Positions 36,350 to 45,794 are shown, counted from the stretch's first letter. The stretch is DNA of 64,000 bases from Bradyrhizobium sp. SRL28 (GCF_018596315.1 NZ_JAHEAG010000003.1:248001-312000), one strand, 5' to 3'. Notes: generated from the sequence alone by a model not told the origin. Numbers and translations are program-made.

Positions 36350-38805
36350 GCGAGTTCCAGCTCCGCGAGCGGGGTGAATTCGTTGCGGTCGACGCCGCGT
36401 TTGGCGCGCGCCGCCCAGGGATCGCTTTGCGAGAATTGCTGCGAATAGGCGAAGCGGCTGAACAGGGCTTTGCGGTTGGCGACATCGTCGACCACCTGCT
36501 TGCGGATGGCGTCGAGACTGACCCGATCGCACCACTTGTACATACGTTCGAGGTACCAGCCCTGCTCGCGATAGAGCTGTGTCAACGCGGCGATGACTTC
36601 GAGCGTCTCCTCCTCGGTGGCAACCTTGGTCAGGAACTCGGTTCCCTTGATGTGAAGTCCGGCGGCGCCGGCGAAGTGGATCTCGAACCCGGAATCGACG
36701 CAGACGACGCCGACGTCCTTGCAAGTGGCCTCCGCGCAATTTCGCGGGCAACCGGACACCGCAAGCTTCACCTTGGCCGGCGTCCACGAGCCCCACATGA
36801 ATTTTTCGAGCTTGACGCCGAGGCCGGTCGAATCCTGCGTGCCGAAACGACACCATTCCGAACCGACACAGGTCTTCACCGTCCGCAGTCCCTTGGCATA
36901 GGCATGGCCCGACACCATGCCCGCATCGTTGAGGTCCGCCCAGACCGCGGGCAGATCCTCCTTCTTCACGCCGAGAAGATCGATACGCTGTCCGCCGGTC
37001 ACCTTGACGGTCGGAATCTTGAACTTGTCCGCGACATCGGCGATGGCGCGCAATTCATCCGGCGTCGTGACGCCGCCCCACATCCGAGGCACGACCGAAT
37101 ACGTGCCGTCCTTCTGGATGTTGGCGTGGACGCGTTCATTGATGTAGCGCGACTGCTGATCGTCGCGATACTCGCCGGGCCAGGTGGCGAGCAGGTAATA
37201 GTTCAGGGCGGGCCGGCAGGAGTGGCAACCGTTCGGCGTCTTCCAGTCCATGAACCTCATGACGTCGGGAATGGTCTTCAATCCGTTCTCGATGATGACG
37301 CGGCGCGCGTCATCATGGCTGTGATCGGTGCACGCGCACATCGGCTTGACCTTCGGGGCCGCCGAATAGTCGCCGCCGAGCGTGAAGGCGAGAACCTGCT
37401 CGACCAGGCCGGTACAGGACCCGCAGGACGAAGATGCCTTGGTATGGGCACGCACATCGTCGATCGTGAACAGTTTCTTCTCGCTGATCGCCTTGACGAT
37501 CGTGCCCTTGCAGACGCCGTTGCATCCGCAGATTTCCGTCTCATCGCTCATGGCGGCGACGGAGTTGTTGCCGCTATGGCCGCCGTCGCCGAGATTGGCG
37601 GCGCCGAATACCAGCCGCTCGCGCATGTGCGAAACGTCGGTGCCGTCGCGCAGATGCTGGAAATACCACGGGCCGTCGATGGTATCGCCATAAAGCACGG
37701 CGCCGATGATTTTCTTGTCGCGCAGAATGATCCGCTTGTAGACGCCGCGGGAAGCGTCCTGCATGACGATCTCTTCCTTGTCCGCACCCGGCGCGAAGTC
37801 GCCGGCGGAGAACAGGTCGATTCCGGTCACCTTCAATTTGGTGGAGACGACCGAACCGTCATAGGTGGCAAAGCCCTTCATGGCGAGATGGTTGGCGCAA
37901 ACCTTGGCCTGGTCGAACAAGGGAGCCACGAGGCCATAGGTCTGGCGACGGTGCTGCACGCATTCACCGACGGCATAGATGCGCCCGTCATAGGTCTGCA
38001 TGGTGTCGGAGACGACGATGCCGCGCTCGCAATAGAGGCCAGCCTTGCGCGCCAGTTCGAAATTCGGGCGGATGCCGACCGCCATCACGACCAGATCGGC
38101 CGAGATCTCCTCGCCGTCAGCGAAGCGCACGCCCGTCACGCGATCCTCACCAAGGATCGCTTCCGTCTGCGCGGGCATCTTGAACACCATGCCGCGCTCT
38201 TCGAGCGACTTGCGCAGCAATCCGCCCGCGACCTGATCGAGCTGGCGCTCCATCAGCGTGTCGAGCAGATGCACCACGGTGACGTTCATGCCGCGCTTCA
38301 TCAGTCCGTTGGCGGCTTCGAGGCCGAGCAGACCACCGCCGATCACGACGGCATTCTTGTAGCTCGTCGAGGCCTGGACCATGCGCTCGACGTCCTGAAT
38401 GTCGCGAAAGCCGATGACGCCCGGGAGGTCCTTGCCCGGAAGCGGCAACATGATCGGGTTCGAACCGGTGGCGATCAGCAGGCGATCATACGGCACCCGC
38501 GCACCATCAGCGGTGACGACTTCGCAGGTACGCCGATCGATCATCTCGATCATTTCGCCCTTGCGCAGCGTGATGCCGTTATCCTCGTACCACTGCTCCG
38601 TGTTGAGCATGATGTCATTGACGGTCTTCTCGCCGGCGAGCACGGGCGACAGCAGAATTCGGTTGTAGTTGCCGTATGGTTCAGAACCGAAGACGGTGAT
38701 GTCGTAGAGATCGGGCGCACGGTCCAGCAGCACCTCGACCGTACGGATGCCGGCCATACCGTTGCCGATCACCACCAACTTTTGCTTGATTACTTTCTCG
38801 AGCAT
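36346..38805 (-). CDS. nirB: NADH-dependent nitrite reductase large subunit NirB
   Basis: An 819-residue protein, usual NirB length. The N-terminal FAD/NADH domain has 'LVVIGNGMAGIRTVEVLLD' and 'NAVVIGGGLLGLEAANGLMK'. A BFD-like 2Fe-2S domain follows with 'EICGCNGVCKGTIVKAI' and 'SSSCGSCTGLVEQVL'. The C-terminal sulfite/nitrite reductase repeat holds the 4Fe-4S/sirohaem site in 'CVGSEWCRFGTQD' and 'SGCPRNCAEATCKDVG'. It reduces nitrite to ammonium with six electrons from NADH. It is the first gene of the nirB-nirD-nasA operon. Confidence 0.95.
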   Translation of the reverse strand: MLEKVIKQKLVVIGNGMAGIRTVEVLLDRAPDLYDITVFGSEPYGNYNRILLSPVLAGEKTVNDIMLNTEQWYEDNGITLRKGEMIEMIDRRTCEVVTADGARVPYDRLLIATGSNPIMLPLPGKDLPGVIGFRDIQDVERMVQASTSYKNAVVIGGGLLGLEAANGLMKRGMNVTVVHLLDTLMERQLDQVAGGLLRKSLEERGMVFKMPAQTEAILGEDRVTGVRFADGEEISADLVVMAVGIRPNFELARKAGLYCERGIVVSDTMQTYDGRIYAVGECVQHRRQTYGLVAPLFDQAKVCANHLAMKGFATYDGSVVSTKLKVTGIDLFSAGDFAPGADKEEIVMQDASRGVYKRIILRDKKIIGAVLYGDTIDGPWYFQHLRDGTDVSHMRERLVFGAANLGDGGHSGNNSVAAMSDETEICGCNGVCKGTIVKAISEKKLFTIDDVRAHTKASSSCGSCTGLVEQVLAFTLGGDYSAAPKVKPMCACTDHSHDDARRVIIENGLKTIPDVMRFMDWKTPNGCHSCRPALNYYLLATWPGEYRDDQQSRYINERVHANIQKDGTYSVVPRMWGGVTTPDELRAIADVADKFKIPTVKVTGGQRIDLLGVKKEDLPAVWADLNDAGMVSGHAYAKGLRTVKTCVGSEWCRFGTQDSTGLGVKLEKFMWGSWTPAKVKLAVSGCPRNCAEATCKDVGVVCVDSGFEIHFAGAAGLHIKGTEFLTKVATEEETLEVIAALTQLYREQGWYLERMYKWCDRVSLDAIRKQVVDDVANRKALFSRFAYSQQFSQSDPWAARAKRGVDRNEFTPLAELELA

Positions 38806-38827
38806 GCTCTGCCTACTAATCCTGGTT

Positions 38828-38905
38828 CCGATGGGCCCCGCTCGGCAACGCAGCTCTGCATCGCCGATTGGCAAAAAGTATTGATGATTTGGGAGCGCCC
38901 ATCGG
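38828..38905 (-). promoter_or_regulatory. Long-range inverted repeat in the nirB leader
   Basis: CCGATGGGC (38828-38836) and GCCCATCGG (38897-38905) are perfect complements 60 bp apart, both within the presumed 5' leader of nirB. The distal copy can also form a local hairpin with a neighbouring GCCC, so two competing folds are possible. A role in antitermination is inferred only. Confidence 0.4.
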
Positions 38906-38949
38906 CGGGCAGAGAACCGTCGGCTATGACGATTGATATCTTTGGGTAT

Positions 38950-38964
38950 TCAAGAGACGTGCCA
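38950..38964 (-). promoter_or_regulatory. Possible sigma-54-like promoter of nirB (weak match)
   Basis: On the minus strand the sequence reads TTGGCACGTCTCTTGA. The -24 element TGGCACG and the spacing are ideal, but the -12 element is TTGA rather than TTGC, so a key base is off. Confidence 0.35.
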
Positions 38965-39323
38965 ACACCAGACCCGCAACTTCCCGGGCGCAACGCACGG
39001 CTTCAGCCGATGAATCGGTAATTGGCGGCACCTGCGCGTGCGCGAATGCCCAAAAAATCATCTACGCGGGCTATCCATTGTGCAGAGCATCAATGCTTAA
39101 CCATGAGCGGGCGTTCATTTGCCCGCGAAAATGTCACGGCGCGGACAGACGGCCTTTCAGGAGCGCTTTTCCGCTGATAACCGGCACCGCATAATAAAAC
39201 ACCAGAATGCGCGTTCGCGCGGCTGTTTTTGCCAACAAACAGAGCAGCGACCGCCTTCGCGGCCGGTTGTCCCCCCGCAGCAAGGCACTGCAAATATACG
39301 CAAAGTGGCGCGCTTGTTTTTTC

Positions 39324-39338
39324 TGGCACACGAATTGC
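39324..39338 (+). promoter_or_regulatory. Sigma-54 promoter of the narK operon
   Basis: CTGGCACACGAATTGCT matches the -24/-12 consensus YTGGCAC-N5-TTGCW exactly in sequence and spacing. It predicts transcription from about position 39350, leaving a leader of about 113 nt before the narK ATG. This fits NtrC control by nitrogen supply; no clear NtrC site was found. Confidence 0.8.
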
Positions 39339-39360
39339 TGACGTAGCGACACCAGAGTGT

Positions 39361-39376
39361 GTCTCAACGAAGAGAC
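39361..39376 (+). promoter_or_regulatory. Hexaloop hairpin in the narK leader (possible NasT/ANTAR target)
   Basis: GTCTC-AACGAA-GAGAC forms a 5-bp stem with a six-base loop carrying A at position 1 and G at position 4, the loop pattern known for ANTAR-protein target RNAs. It begins about 11 nt after the predicted start of transcription. A second hairpin, CACCGCGC/GCGCGGTG at 39418-39435, follows, but it lacks a hexaloop and a T-run. Confidence 0.45.
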
Positions 39377-39462
39377 GACCTCTCGCTTTCCAAAATTCAA
39401 TCCCTTTGTGCCGAGATCACCGCGCTTGCGCGGTGTCACGCACCGATGTTCGAGGCCGCTCG

Positions 39463-40722
39463 ATGAAGTTTGCTGAATTCAAGAAGGCTGGCCACTGGCC
39501 CACGCTGCTCGCCGCCTTCCTCTATTTCGACATAAGCTTCATGGCTTGGGTCGCGCTCGGTCCGTTGATCGTCTACATCGCGCAAGACATGAACCTTGCC
39601 GTCGACGAGAAGTTTACCCTCGTCGCCATACCGGTGCTGGCCGGCGCGCTGCTGCGGGTTCCGATGGGCATCCTCGCCGATATCATCGGCGCCAAGCGGA
39701 CCGGAATCATCGCGCAGGTCGTCGTCATCATTGCAACGGCCTGGGTTTGGCACTTCGGCCTCAACAGCAAGCTTGCGATCGAGGTCTTCGGTCTCGCGCT
39801 CGGCATCGGTGGCGCGTCGTTCGCGGTGGCGCTGCCGCAGGCAAGCCGCTGGTATCCGCCGCAATATCAGGGCGTGGTGATGGGGATCGCCGGCGCCGGC
39901 AATATGGGTGTCGTGCTCGATACGCTGTTCGCACCGACGATCGCCGAACATTGGGGCTGGCAGGCCGTGTTCGGCGTGCTGCTCGTTCCGATGCTGTTGA
40001 TCCTCGCCTACTACGTCTTCGCCGCCAAGGATGCGCCCGGAGAGCGGAAGCCGATTTCGCTGAAGGCCTATGGCACCTTGCTGCGCGATCCCGACAGTCG
40101 CTGGTTCATGTTCTTCTACTTCATTACCTTCGGCGGTTTTGTCGGGCTGGCCAACGCGTTGCCGCTGTATTTCACCGTGCAGTATCATGTGTCCGGCGTC
40201 GCGGCGGGCCTGCTGGTGGGCTTGATCGTCGCTTTCGGCTCCGGCTTCCGGCCGGTCGGCGGCATGATCGCCGATCGCATCGGCGGCATCCGTTCATTGT
40301 CGATATTGTTTGGGGTCGTCGTGGCGGCGTACCTCGTCATCGCCTTCATGCCGGAAGGGCCGGCCGCATCGACGCCTGGGGGTTGGTCGCTCACCCAGCT
40401 GCCACGCATTGCGTGGGTGTCGGTGCTGCTGTTCTCGATCGGCGTGCTCGCGCTTGGCATGGGCAATGGTGCGGTGTTCCAGCTCATTCCGCTTCGCTTC
40501 CGTCAGGAGATCGGCATGATGACGGGCATGGTCGGCTGCGCCGGCGGCATCGGCGGCTTCTTCCTTGCCAAGGCGCTCGGCGTCGCCAAGGGAATGACCG
40601 GCGGATTTGGCGCGGGCTTCCTGTTTTTCGGCCTGCTGGCGTTGCTTGGTTTCCTGGGACTTGCCATGGTCAAGGTCCGCTGGCGCACCACATGGGGCGC
40701 CGCATCGGGAGCGCGGGTCTGA
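39463..40722 (+). CDS. narK: Nitrate/nitrite MFS transporter (NarK/NrtP, NNP family)
   Basis: A 419-residue protein with about 12 membrane helices. NNP-family signatures are 'LLRVPMGILADIIGAKRTGI' and the nitrate motif region 'LALGIGGASFAVALPQASRW', with the equivalent block in the second half around 'GCAGGIGGFFLAKALG'. It takes up nitrate (and perhaps exports nitrite) across the inner membrane. ATG 39463 has GAGG at good distance. It is divergent from nirB-nirD-nasA and is followed after 31 bp by the phosphatase/kinase gene. Confidence 0.92.
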   Translation: MKFAEFKKAGHWPTLLAAFLYFDISFMAWVALGPLIVYIAQDMNLAVDEKFTLVAIPVLAGALLRVPMGILADIIGAKRTGIIAQVVVIIATAWVWHFGLNSKLAIEVFGLALGIGGASFAVALPQASRWYPPQYQGVVMGIAGAGNMGVVLDTLFAPTIAEHWGWQAVFGVLLVPMLLILAYYVFAAKDAPGERKPISLKAYGTLLRDPDSRWFMFFYFITFGGFVGLANALPLYFTVQYHVSGVAAGLLVGLIVAFGSGFRPVGGMIADRIGGIRSLSILFGVVVAAYLVIAFMPEGPAASTPGGWSLTQLPRIAWVSVLLFSIGVLALGMGNGAVFQLIPLRFRQEIGMMTGMVGCAGGIGGFFLAKALGVAKGMTGGFGAGFLFFGLLALLGFLGLAMVKVRWRTTWGAASGARV

Positions 40723-40753
40723 CGACGCGCGCTGCTAACTTGACAGGCCGCGG

Positions 40754-42466
40754 GTGACGATCGGTTCGCAACGAAATCTCGGGGTTCGCGTCGGCTTCGT
40801 CAGCGAGACCGGCAAGCGGTCCGCCAACGAGGACTACGTCGCGACCTGCCTCGGCCGGTCCGGCGTGAGCAACCGCGACATTGTCACCGCGGTCGCCGAC
40901 GGCGTAGGCGGACACAAGGGCGGACGCGAAGCCGCCGAGCTCGCGGTTCGATGCTTCATCGACGCCTATTATTCCCTCCCCGAAACGCTCGGCGTGCGAC
41001 GGCGAGCATCGCGTTCGCTGGAAGCCGCCAACAGCTGGATCTACACGCAGGGCCGCACCGATCCCCTGCTCAGCGGTATGAGCTGCGCCTTTTCCTCGAT
41101 CATCCTGTCGCGGCGGCTGTGCCATGTCATTCACATCGGCGACACCCGCGCCTATCGCCTGAGCGAGGGGCGGCTGGAGCGGCTGACCACGGACCACATC
41201 GCCGGCCGCGGCGATCTCGCCCATCTGCTCAACCGCGCCATCGGCTTCGAGGATTTTGCCCGCTTCGATTACGCCACCGTCGGACTGCGCCAGCACGACA
41301 GGATCCTGGTCTGCAGCGACGGTGTTCATGGCGTGCTGGCGGATCACCGGCTCCAGGTGCTGTTGAGCGAGCGCACCTCGCCGGAAGAATCCGCGCGCGC
41401 ACTGGTCGACGCGGCGCTGGATGCCGGCTCCAGCGACAACATGACCGCTCTGGTGCTCGACGTCGTCGACCTGCCGCCCGCTGACCGTGACGAACTCACC
41501 CATTCGATCGCGACGCTTCCTATCCTGGATCTCCCCGAAACCGGCGACGTCATCGACGATTTCACGCTCGGCGAAATATTGTCAGACGGACGCTACAGCC
41601 GGCTGTTCAAGGCGATCGATAAGCAGCAGGGCCGCGAGCTCGTGCTGAAGTTTCCGCATCCACGCGTAGCCAGCGAGGGCTCCTATCGCCTCGCCTTCGT
41701 CCGCGAGGCGTGGGTCGCCGCTCGCGTGCGGAGCCTGTGGATCGGAGAAGTCGTCGAACTGCCTGCCGAACGGCAGACCCGCCTCTATTCGGTGATGCCG
41801 CTTTACGAAGGCGAGACGCTGGAACAGCGGCTCAACCGTTCACCGCAGCTTTCGCTCGCCGAAGGCATCGGGATCGCGACCAAGCTGGCGCGCGCCGTCG
41901 CCACCTTGCATCGCGCCGGCATCATCCATCGCGACATCAAGCCCGACAACGTGATCCTGTTAAAAGCCGGCGGATTGCGGCTGGTCGACCTCGGCGTCGC
42001 ACGCGTGCCGCTGCTCGAGGATTTCCCGGCCGAGGATATTCCGGGCACGCCGAGCTACATGGCGCCGGAGCTGTTCGGCGGCCGGCCCGGCGACGAGTTT
42101 TCGGATCTCTATGCGCTCGGCGTCACCGTGTACCGGACGTTCACCGCCGCGTACCCCTATGGTGAGATCGAGCCATTCTCGCGGCCCCGCTTCGGCAAGC
42201 CCGCTTCCCTCTCCCGCTATCGCCCCGACCTGCCGGCCTGGCTGGACGCCGTGGTCGGCAAGGCGCTCAACGTCGATCCGGCACAACGCTACGGCGATGT
42301 CATCGAGTTCTCGCACGAACTCGAGAACGGCGCGATGTGGGCGAAGCCGGCCGTCGCGTCACGGCGCTCGCTCTACGAGCGCGATCCGCTCGTGTTCTGG
42401 AAGAGCCTGTCCGCAGGACTGATCGTGCTCGTCATCCTGCTTCTGGCATGGTCGGTACGACATTAG
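40754..42466 (+). CDS. Fused PP2C phosphatase and Ser/Thr protein kinase, membrane-anchored
   Basis: A 570-residue protein from GTG 40754. Residues about 10-245 are a PP2C phosphatase with metal motifs 'SANEDYVATC', 'TAVADGVGGHKGGREAAE', 'VIHIGDTRAYRLSEG', 'LVCSDGVHGVLAD' and 'GSSDNMTALVLD'. Residues about 270-530 are a kinase: Lys in 'GRELVLKFPHP', 'GIIHRDIKPDNVILLKAGG', DLG in 'LRLVDLGVARV' instead of DFG, 'GTPSYMAPELFGG'; the glycine loop is degenerate. One C-terminal helix (SLSAGLIVLVILLLAWS) anchors it to the membrane. It follows narK in the same unit and ends at a strong terminator, so it may modulate nitrate uptake (inference). Confidence 0.9.
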   Translation: MTIGSQRNLGVRVGFVSETGKRSANEDYVATCLGRSGVSNRDIVTAVADGVGGHKGGREAAELAVRCFIDAYYSLPETLGVRRRASRSLEAANSWIYTQGRTDPLLSGMSCAFSSIILSRRLCHVIHIGDTRAYRLSEGRLERLTTDHIAGRGDLAHLLNRAIGFEDFARFDYATVGLRQHDRILVCSDGVHGVLADHRLQVLLSERTSPEESARALVDAALDAGSSDNMTALVLDVVDLPPADRDELTHSIATLPILDLPETGDVIDDFTLGEILSDGRYSRLFKAIDKQQGRELVLKFPHPRVASEGSYRLAFVREAWVAARVRSLWIGEVVELPAERQTRLYSVMPLYEGETLEQRLNRSPQLSLAEGIGIATKLARAVATLHRAGIIHRDIKPDNVILLKAGGLRLVDLGVARVPLLEDFPAEDIPGTPSYMAPELFGGRPGDEFSDLYALGVTVYRTFTAAYPYGEIEPFSRPRFGKPASLSRYRPDLPAWLDAVVGKALNVDPAQRYGDVIEFSHELENGAMWAKPAVASRRSLYERDPLVFWKSLSAGLIVLVILLLAWSVRH

Positions 42467-42494
42467 CCCGACGCTCCGGTGGAGCGTCGGGCTA
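42464..42494 (+). terminator. Rho-independent terminator of the narK-kinase operon
   Basis: A perfect 14-bp stem TAGCCCGACGCTCC / GGAGCGTCGGGCTA with a 3-nt loop, followed by TTT. It overlaps the stop codon of the kinase gene and may also serve the convergent dehydrogenase gene. Confidence 0.88.
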
Positions 42495-42536
42495 TTTCAC
42501 ATGAGCAAAGCCAACCGCGTTGGCTCGCGATCAGGC

Positions 42537-43973
42537 TCACACCCCGGTCTGGGTGATGAACTTGGTGTTGAAATACCCGTCCATCGCCTCGGTGCCTCCC
42601 TCCGAGCCGTAGCCGGAATCCTTGACGCCGCCGAACGGCACTTCAGGCAGCGCGAGACCGAAACTGTTGATCGAAACCATGCCGGCTTCGATTGCCGCAC
42701 CGATCGCGGTCGCCGTCTTGGTCGAGCTGGTGAAGGCGTAGGACGCCAGGCCAAACGGCAAGCGGTTGGCTTCCTCGGCCACCTCGTCGAAGGTCGAGAA
42801 GCGGGAGATCAGCGCCAGCGGGCCGAACGGCTCCTCGTTCATGGCGCGCGCATCTTTCGGCACATCGCTGACCACGGTCGGCTCGTAGAAGTATCCCTTG
42901 TTCCCAACGCGATGGCCGCCGGTCTCGAGTTTTGCTCCTTTGCCCACGGCGTCCTGAACCATGCCCTCGATGGCGGTGACGCGGCGCGGATTGGCGAGCG
43001 AACCCATCTTCGAGTCCGGATCCAGGCCGCTGCCGACCTTCATCGACTTGGCACCCTCGACGAACTTGTCGACGAATTCGCGGAACACGTCGTCCTGCAC
43101 CAGCATGCGGGTCGGCGAAATGCAGACCTGGCCAGCATTGCGGTACTTCGCCGCCGCCAGAATCTTCGCCGCCGACGAGACGTCCGCGTCCTTGAACACG
43201 ATAGCCGGCGCATGGCCGCCAAGCTCCATGGTGGCGCGCTTCATGTGCAGGCCCGCCAATGCGGAGAGCTGCTTGCCCACGATGGTCGATCCGGTGAACG
43301 AGATCTTGCGGATCACCGGGTGCGGAATGAGATATTCCGAAATCTCCGACGGCACACCGTAAACGAGATTGATCACGCCATCAGGCACGCCCGCATCGAC
43401 GAACGCCTTGATCAGTTGCGCCGGGGACGCCGGCGTTTCCTCGGGCGCCTTGACGATGATCGAGCAGCCCGCCGCGAGGCCCGCCGAGAGCTTGCGCACG
43501 ACCTGGTTGATCGGGAAATTCCACGGCGTAAAGGCCGCGACCGGGCCGACCGGCTCCTTGACTGCGATCTGGTAGATGCCGGGGCCGCGGGCCGGGATTA
43601 CCCTGCCATAGGCGCGCTTGGCTTCCTCGGCAAACCATTCGATGACGTCGGCGGCGGCCATGGCTTCCATCTTGGCCTCGGCCAGCGTCTTGCCCTGCTC
43701 CATGGTCAAGAGCGGCGCGATCTCATCATTGCGCTCGCGCATGATTTGGGCCGCCCTGCGCATGATCCTGCAGCGCTCGAACGGCGCCACCGCGCGCCAG
43801 ACCTTAAAGCCCTTGGCGGCTGCTTCCAGCGCCTCGTCGAGGTCGGCGCGATCGGCATGGGCTACGGTGCCGATGGTTTCCTCCGTCGCCGGATTGAGCA
43901 CGGCGATGGTCCTGCCCGATTGGCTCGGCCGCCATTTGCCGTTGATGAACAATTGCGTATTGGAATATGCCAA
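42537..43973 (-). CDS. NAD(P)-dependent succinate-semialdehyde dehydrogenase family (GabD-like)
   Basis: A 478-residue aldehyde dehydrogenase. '[20 protein letters not shown]' is the coenzyme segment, '[11 protein letters not shown]' the GxTxxG loop, the catalytic Glu is in '[20 protein letters not shown]' and the nucleophile in '[16 protein letters not shown]'. The overall pattern fits succinate-semialdehyde dehydrogenases, but closely related enzymes act on other aldehydes and no GABA transaminase gene is near. It is divergent from an SDR gene (175 bp between starts). Confidence 0.85.
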   Translation of the reverse strand: MAYSNTQLFINGKWRPSQSGRTIAVLNPATEETIGTVAHADRADLDEALEAAAKGFKVWRAVAPFERCRIMRRAAQIMRERNDEIAPLLTMEQGKTLAEAKMEAMAAADVIEWFAEEAKRAYGRVIPARGPGIYQIAVKEPVGPVAAFTPWNFPINQVVRKLSAGLAAGCSIIVKAPEETPASPAQLIKAFVDAGVPDGVINLVYGVPSEISEYLIPHPVIRKISFTGSTIVGKQLSALAGLHMKRATMELGGHAPAIVFKDADVSSAAKILAAAKYRNAGQVCISPTRMLVQDDVFREFVDKFVEGAKSMKVGSGLDPDSKMGSLANPRRVTAIEGMVQDAVGKGAKLETGGHRVGNKGYFYEPTVVSDVPKDARAMNEEPFGPLALISRFSTFDEVAEEANRLPFGLASYAFTSSTKTATAIGAAIEAGMVSINSFGLALPEVPFGGVKDSGYGSEGGTEAMDGYFNTKFITQTGV

Positions 43974-44148
43974 GAGACTTGCTCCCTCTTTTATTGTCGC
44001 CGGATGGCGAAATCGACCGGCTGAAGATCAGGCGCCTTTATGATCGAAGCCCGGCCGGATTGCAAAGCCGATTCAACTGAGTACGGCCCTGCGACCGGCG
44101 CGGGGCGCTTCCGCTACAGACTGACTTTTCACATCAGGAGAAGACATC

Positions 44149-44973
44149 ATGCCGACACACGACACCCCCCGGACGCTGAAGGGCAAGGTTGCGCTGGTCA
44201 CCGGCGCCGGCCGCGGGCTTGGCCGGGCGTTCGCCGAGCGGCTCGCGAGCCTCGGCGCCGATGTCGCCATCCACGGCATGCGCGAGCATGGCCCGGCGGA
44301 ATATGGCGAGGGATCGACGCTGACGGCAGTCGCCGCGGACGTTGCAGCGGCGCATGGCGTCCGCACCATCCGCGTGCTCGGCGATCTCACACAAGGCGCC
44401 GACATCGCGCGGGTGGTCGAGACCACGACGAAAGAATTGGGGCCGATCGACATTCTCGTCCACAACGCCGGCGGCGACATCGCCGCCAAGGGTGGCAAGC
44501 CCGATCCGAACGATGCTGTCGGCATCCGCGAGGAAGACGTGCGCGCGGTGCTCGATCGCAACCTGCTCTCAACCATCCTGACCTGCCAGGCGGTGGCGAA
44601 GGAGATGATGGCGCGGCGTCAGGGCCGCATCGTCACCATCGGTTCGGTCGCGGCTTTCAAGGGCCGCACCAACGGCTCGATCTACGCGGTGGCCAAGGCC
44701 GGCATGACGCACTACACCCGCTGCCTCGCCGACCAGCTCCGATCCCACGACATCACCGTGAACTGCATCGCCCCCGGCGACACCCGCACCGGACGGTTCA
44801 TGGGCACGCGCGCGGTGGACGAAGAACGAATGGTCGAAACCGGCACGCTGGACCGCATCGCCACCGTCGACGAAGTAGCCCGCGTCGTAGAGGTGTTTGC
44901 AGGACCGCTGGGCGCGTTTGTCTCAGGCCAGGTGCTGCGCGTCGACGGCGGAGGACAGTGCTGGGCGGGGTGA
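44149..44973 (+). CDS. Short-chain dehydrogenase/reductase
   Basis: A 274-residue classical SDR. 'VALVTGAGRGLGRAFAERLA' is the cofactor site, 'DILVHNAGGDIAAKG' the NAG motif (H replaces the first N), and the catalytic residues are in 'IVTIGSVAAFKGRTNGSIY' and 'AVAKAGMTHYTRCLADQL'. C-terminal 'FVSGQVLRVDGGGQCWAG' is usual. The insert after 'GMREHGPAEYGEGSTLTAVA' is longer than in many SDRs. A substrate cannot be named. It has AGGAGA upstream and stands alone, convergent with livF. Confidence 0.88.
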   Translation: MPTHDTPRTLKGKVALVTGAGRGLGRAFAERLASLGADVAIHGMREHGPAEYGEGSTLTAVAADVAAAHGVRTIRVLGDLTQGADIARVVETTTKELGPIDILVHNAGGDIAAKGGKPDPNDAVGIREEDVRAVLDRNLLSTILTCQAVAKEMMARRQGRIVTIGSVAAFKGRTNGSIYAVAKAGMTHYTRCLADQLRSHDITVNCIAPGDTRTGRFMGTRAVDEERMVETGTLDRIATVDEVARVVEVFAGPLGAFVSGQVLRVDGGGQCWAG

Positions 44974-45071
44974 GGACGGCAAGCCTCATACCAACGTCGC
45001 CAACAAATTTGCGGTGGTCATGACGAATGCGGCGATGACGCCACTCGCGCTTCGCCTGCAGTGCAGCCGGT

Positions 45072-45794
45072 TCAGGCGTTTCCTCGATGGCCGCCGAGGT
45101 AGGCGTTGATGACTGCGGGGTTGTGTCGGAGATTATCGGCAGTATCTTCGCCAGTTATGGCTCCATTCTCGATCAAATAGCCGCGATCCGCTATTTTCAG
45201 GCTCAGCTTGGCGTTTTGCTCGACGAGCAGGATGCCAAAACCGCTGACGGCGATCCTTTTCAGCGATTTGAACAGATCCTTCGACAGCAGTGGCGACAGA
45301 CCGAGCGAGGGCTCGTCCAGCATCAGAATGTCAGGCCTGGACATGAGCGCGCGGCCGATCGCCACCATCTGCTGCTCGCCGCCCGACATCGTGCGTACCT
45401 GCTGGCGCTTGCGTTCGGCAAGGCGCGGGAAGAGTTCGTGCACAAGCCCGAGCGTCGACTTCTCGCTCCCGCGCGCACGCTTCGCGAAGGCGCCGAGTGC
45501 CAGATTCTCCTCCACGGTGAGTTCGCCGAATACACCGCGCCCCTCGGGAACGAGCGCGATACCCTGCTCGACGATCAGATGCGCGTCCAATCCTGAGATC
45601 GCGCGGCCATTCATGCGGATTTCGGTTCCCGGTTCAGCCGGCACGATGCCGGCGACCGCCTTGAGGAGACTGGATTTCCCGGCGCCGTTCGCCCCGAGCA
45701 TGACGGAGATTTCACCTTTTTCGACGTGCAGCGACACGCCTTGCAAGGCAGTATGACGCCCGTAGCAGACGCCGAGATTGCTGACCTCAAGCAT
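45072..45794 (-). CDS. livF: Branched-chain-type ABC transporter ATP-binding protein LivF
   Basis: A 240-residue ATPase. Walker A 'MLGANGAGKSSLLKAVAG', signature 'RTMSGGEQQMVAIGRALMSR', Walker B 'ILMLDEPSLGLSPLL', and 'GIALVPEGRGVFGELTVEEN', which is characteristic of LivF. With LivG it powers uptake of the ligand caught by the binding protein at 48432. Its start overlaps the livG stop by 8 bp; it is the last gene of the liv operon. Confidence 0.92.
   Translation of the reverse strand: MLEVSNLGVCYGRHTALQGVSLHVEKGEISVMLGANGAGKSSLLKAVAGIVPAEPGTEIRMNGRAISGLDAHLIVEQGIALVPEGRGVFGELTVEENLALGAFAKRARGSEKSTLGLVHELFPRLAERKRQQVRTMSGGEQQMVAIGRALMSRPDILMLDEPSLGLSPLLSKDLFKSLKRIAVSGFGILLVEQNAKLSLKIADRGYLIENGAITGEDTADNLRHNPAVINAYLGGHRGNA

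Noticed and set aside
36427..39021. An 864-codon open frame on the plus strand opposite nirB, and similar long antisense frames at 1375-2760, 4445-6385, 8990-10561, 33899-35371 and 42501-44024.
   Set aside because: They mirror well-supported genes, have Arg/Ala/Gly/His-rich low-complexity translations, no recognisable domains and no ribosome sites. They arise from GC-rich third positions.
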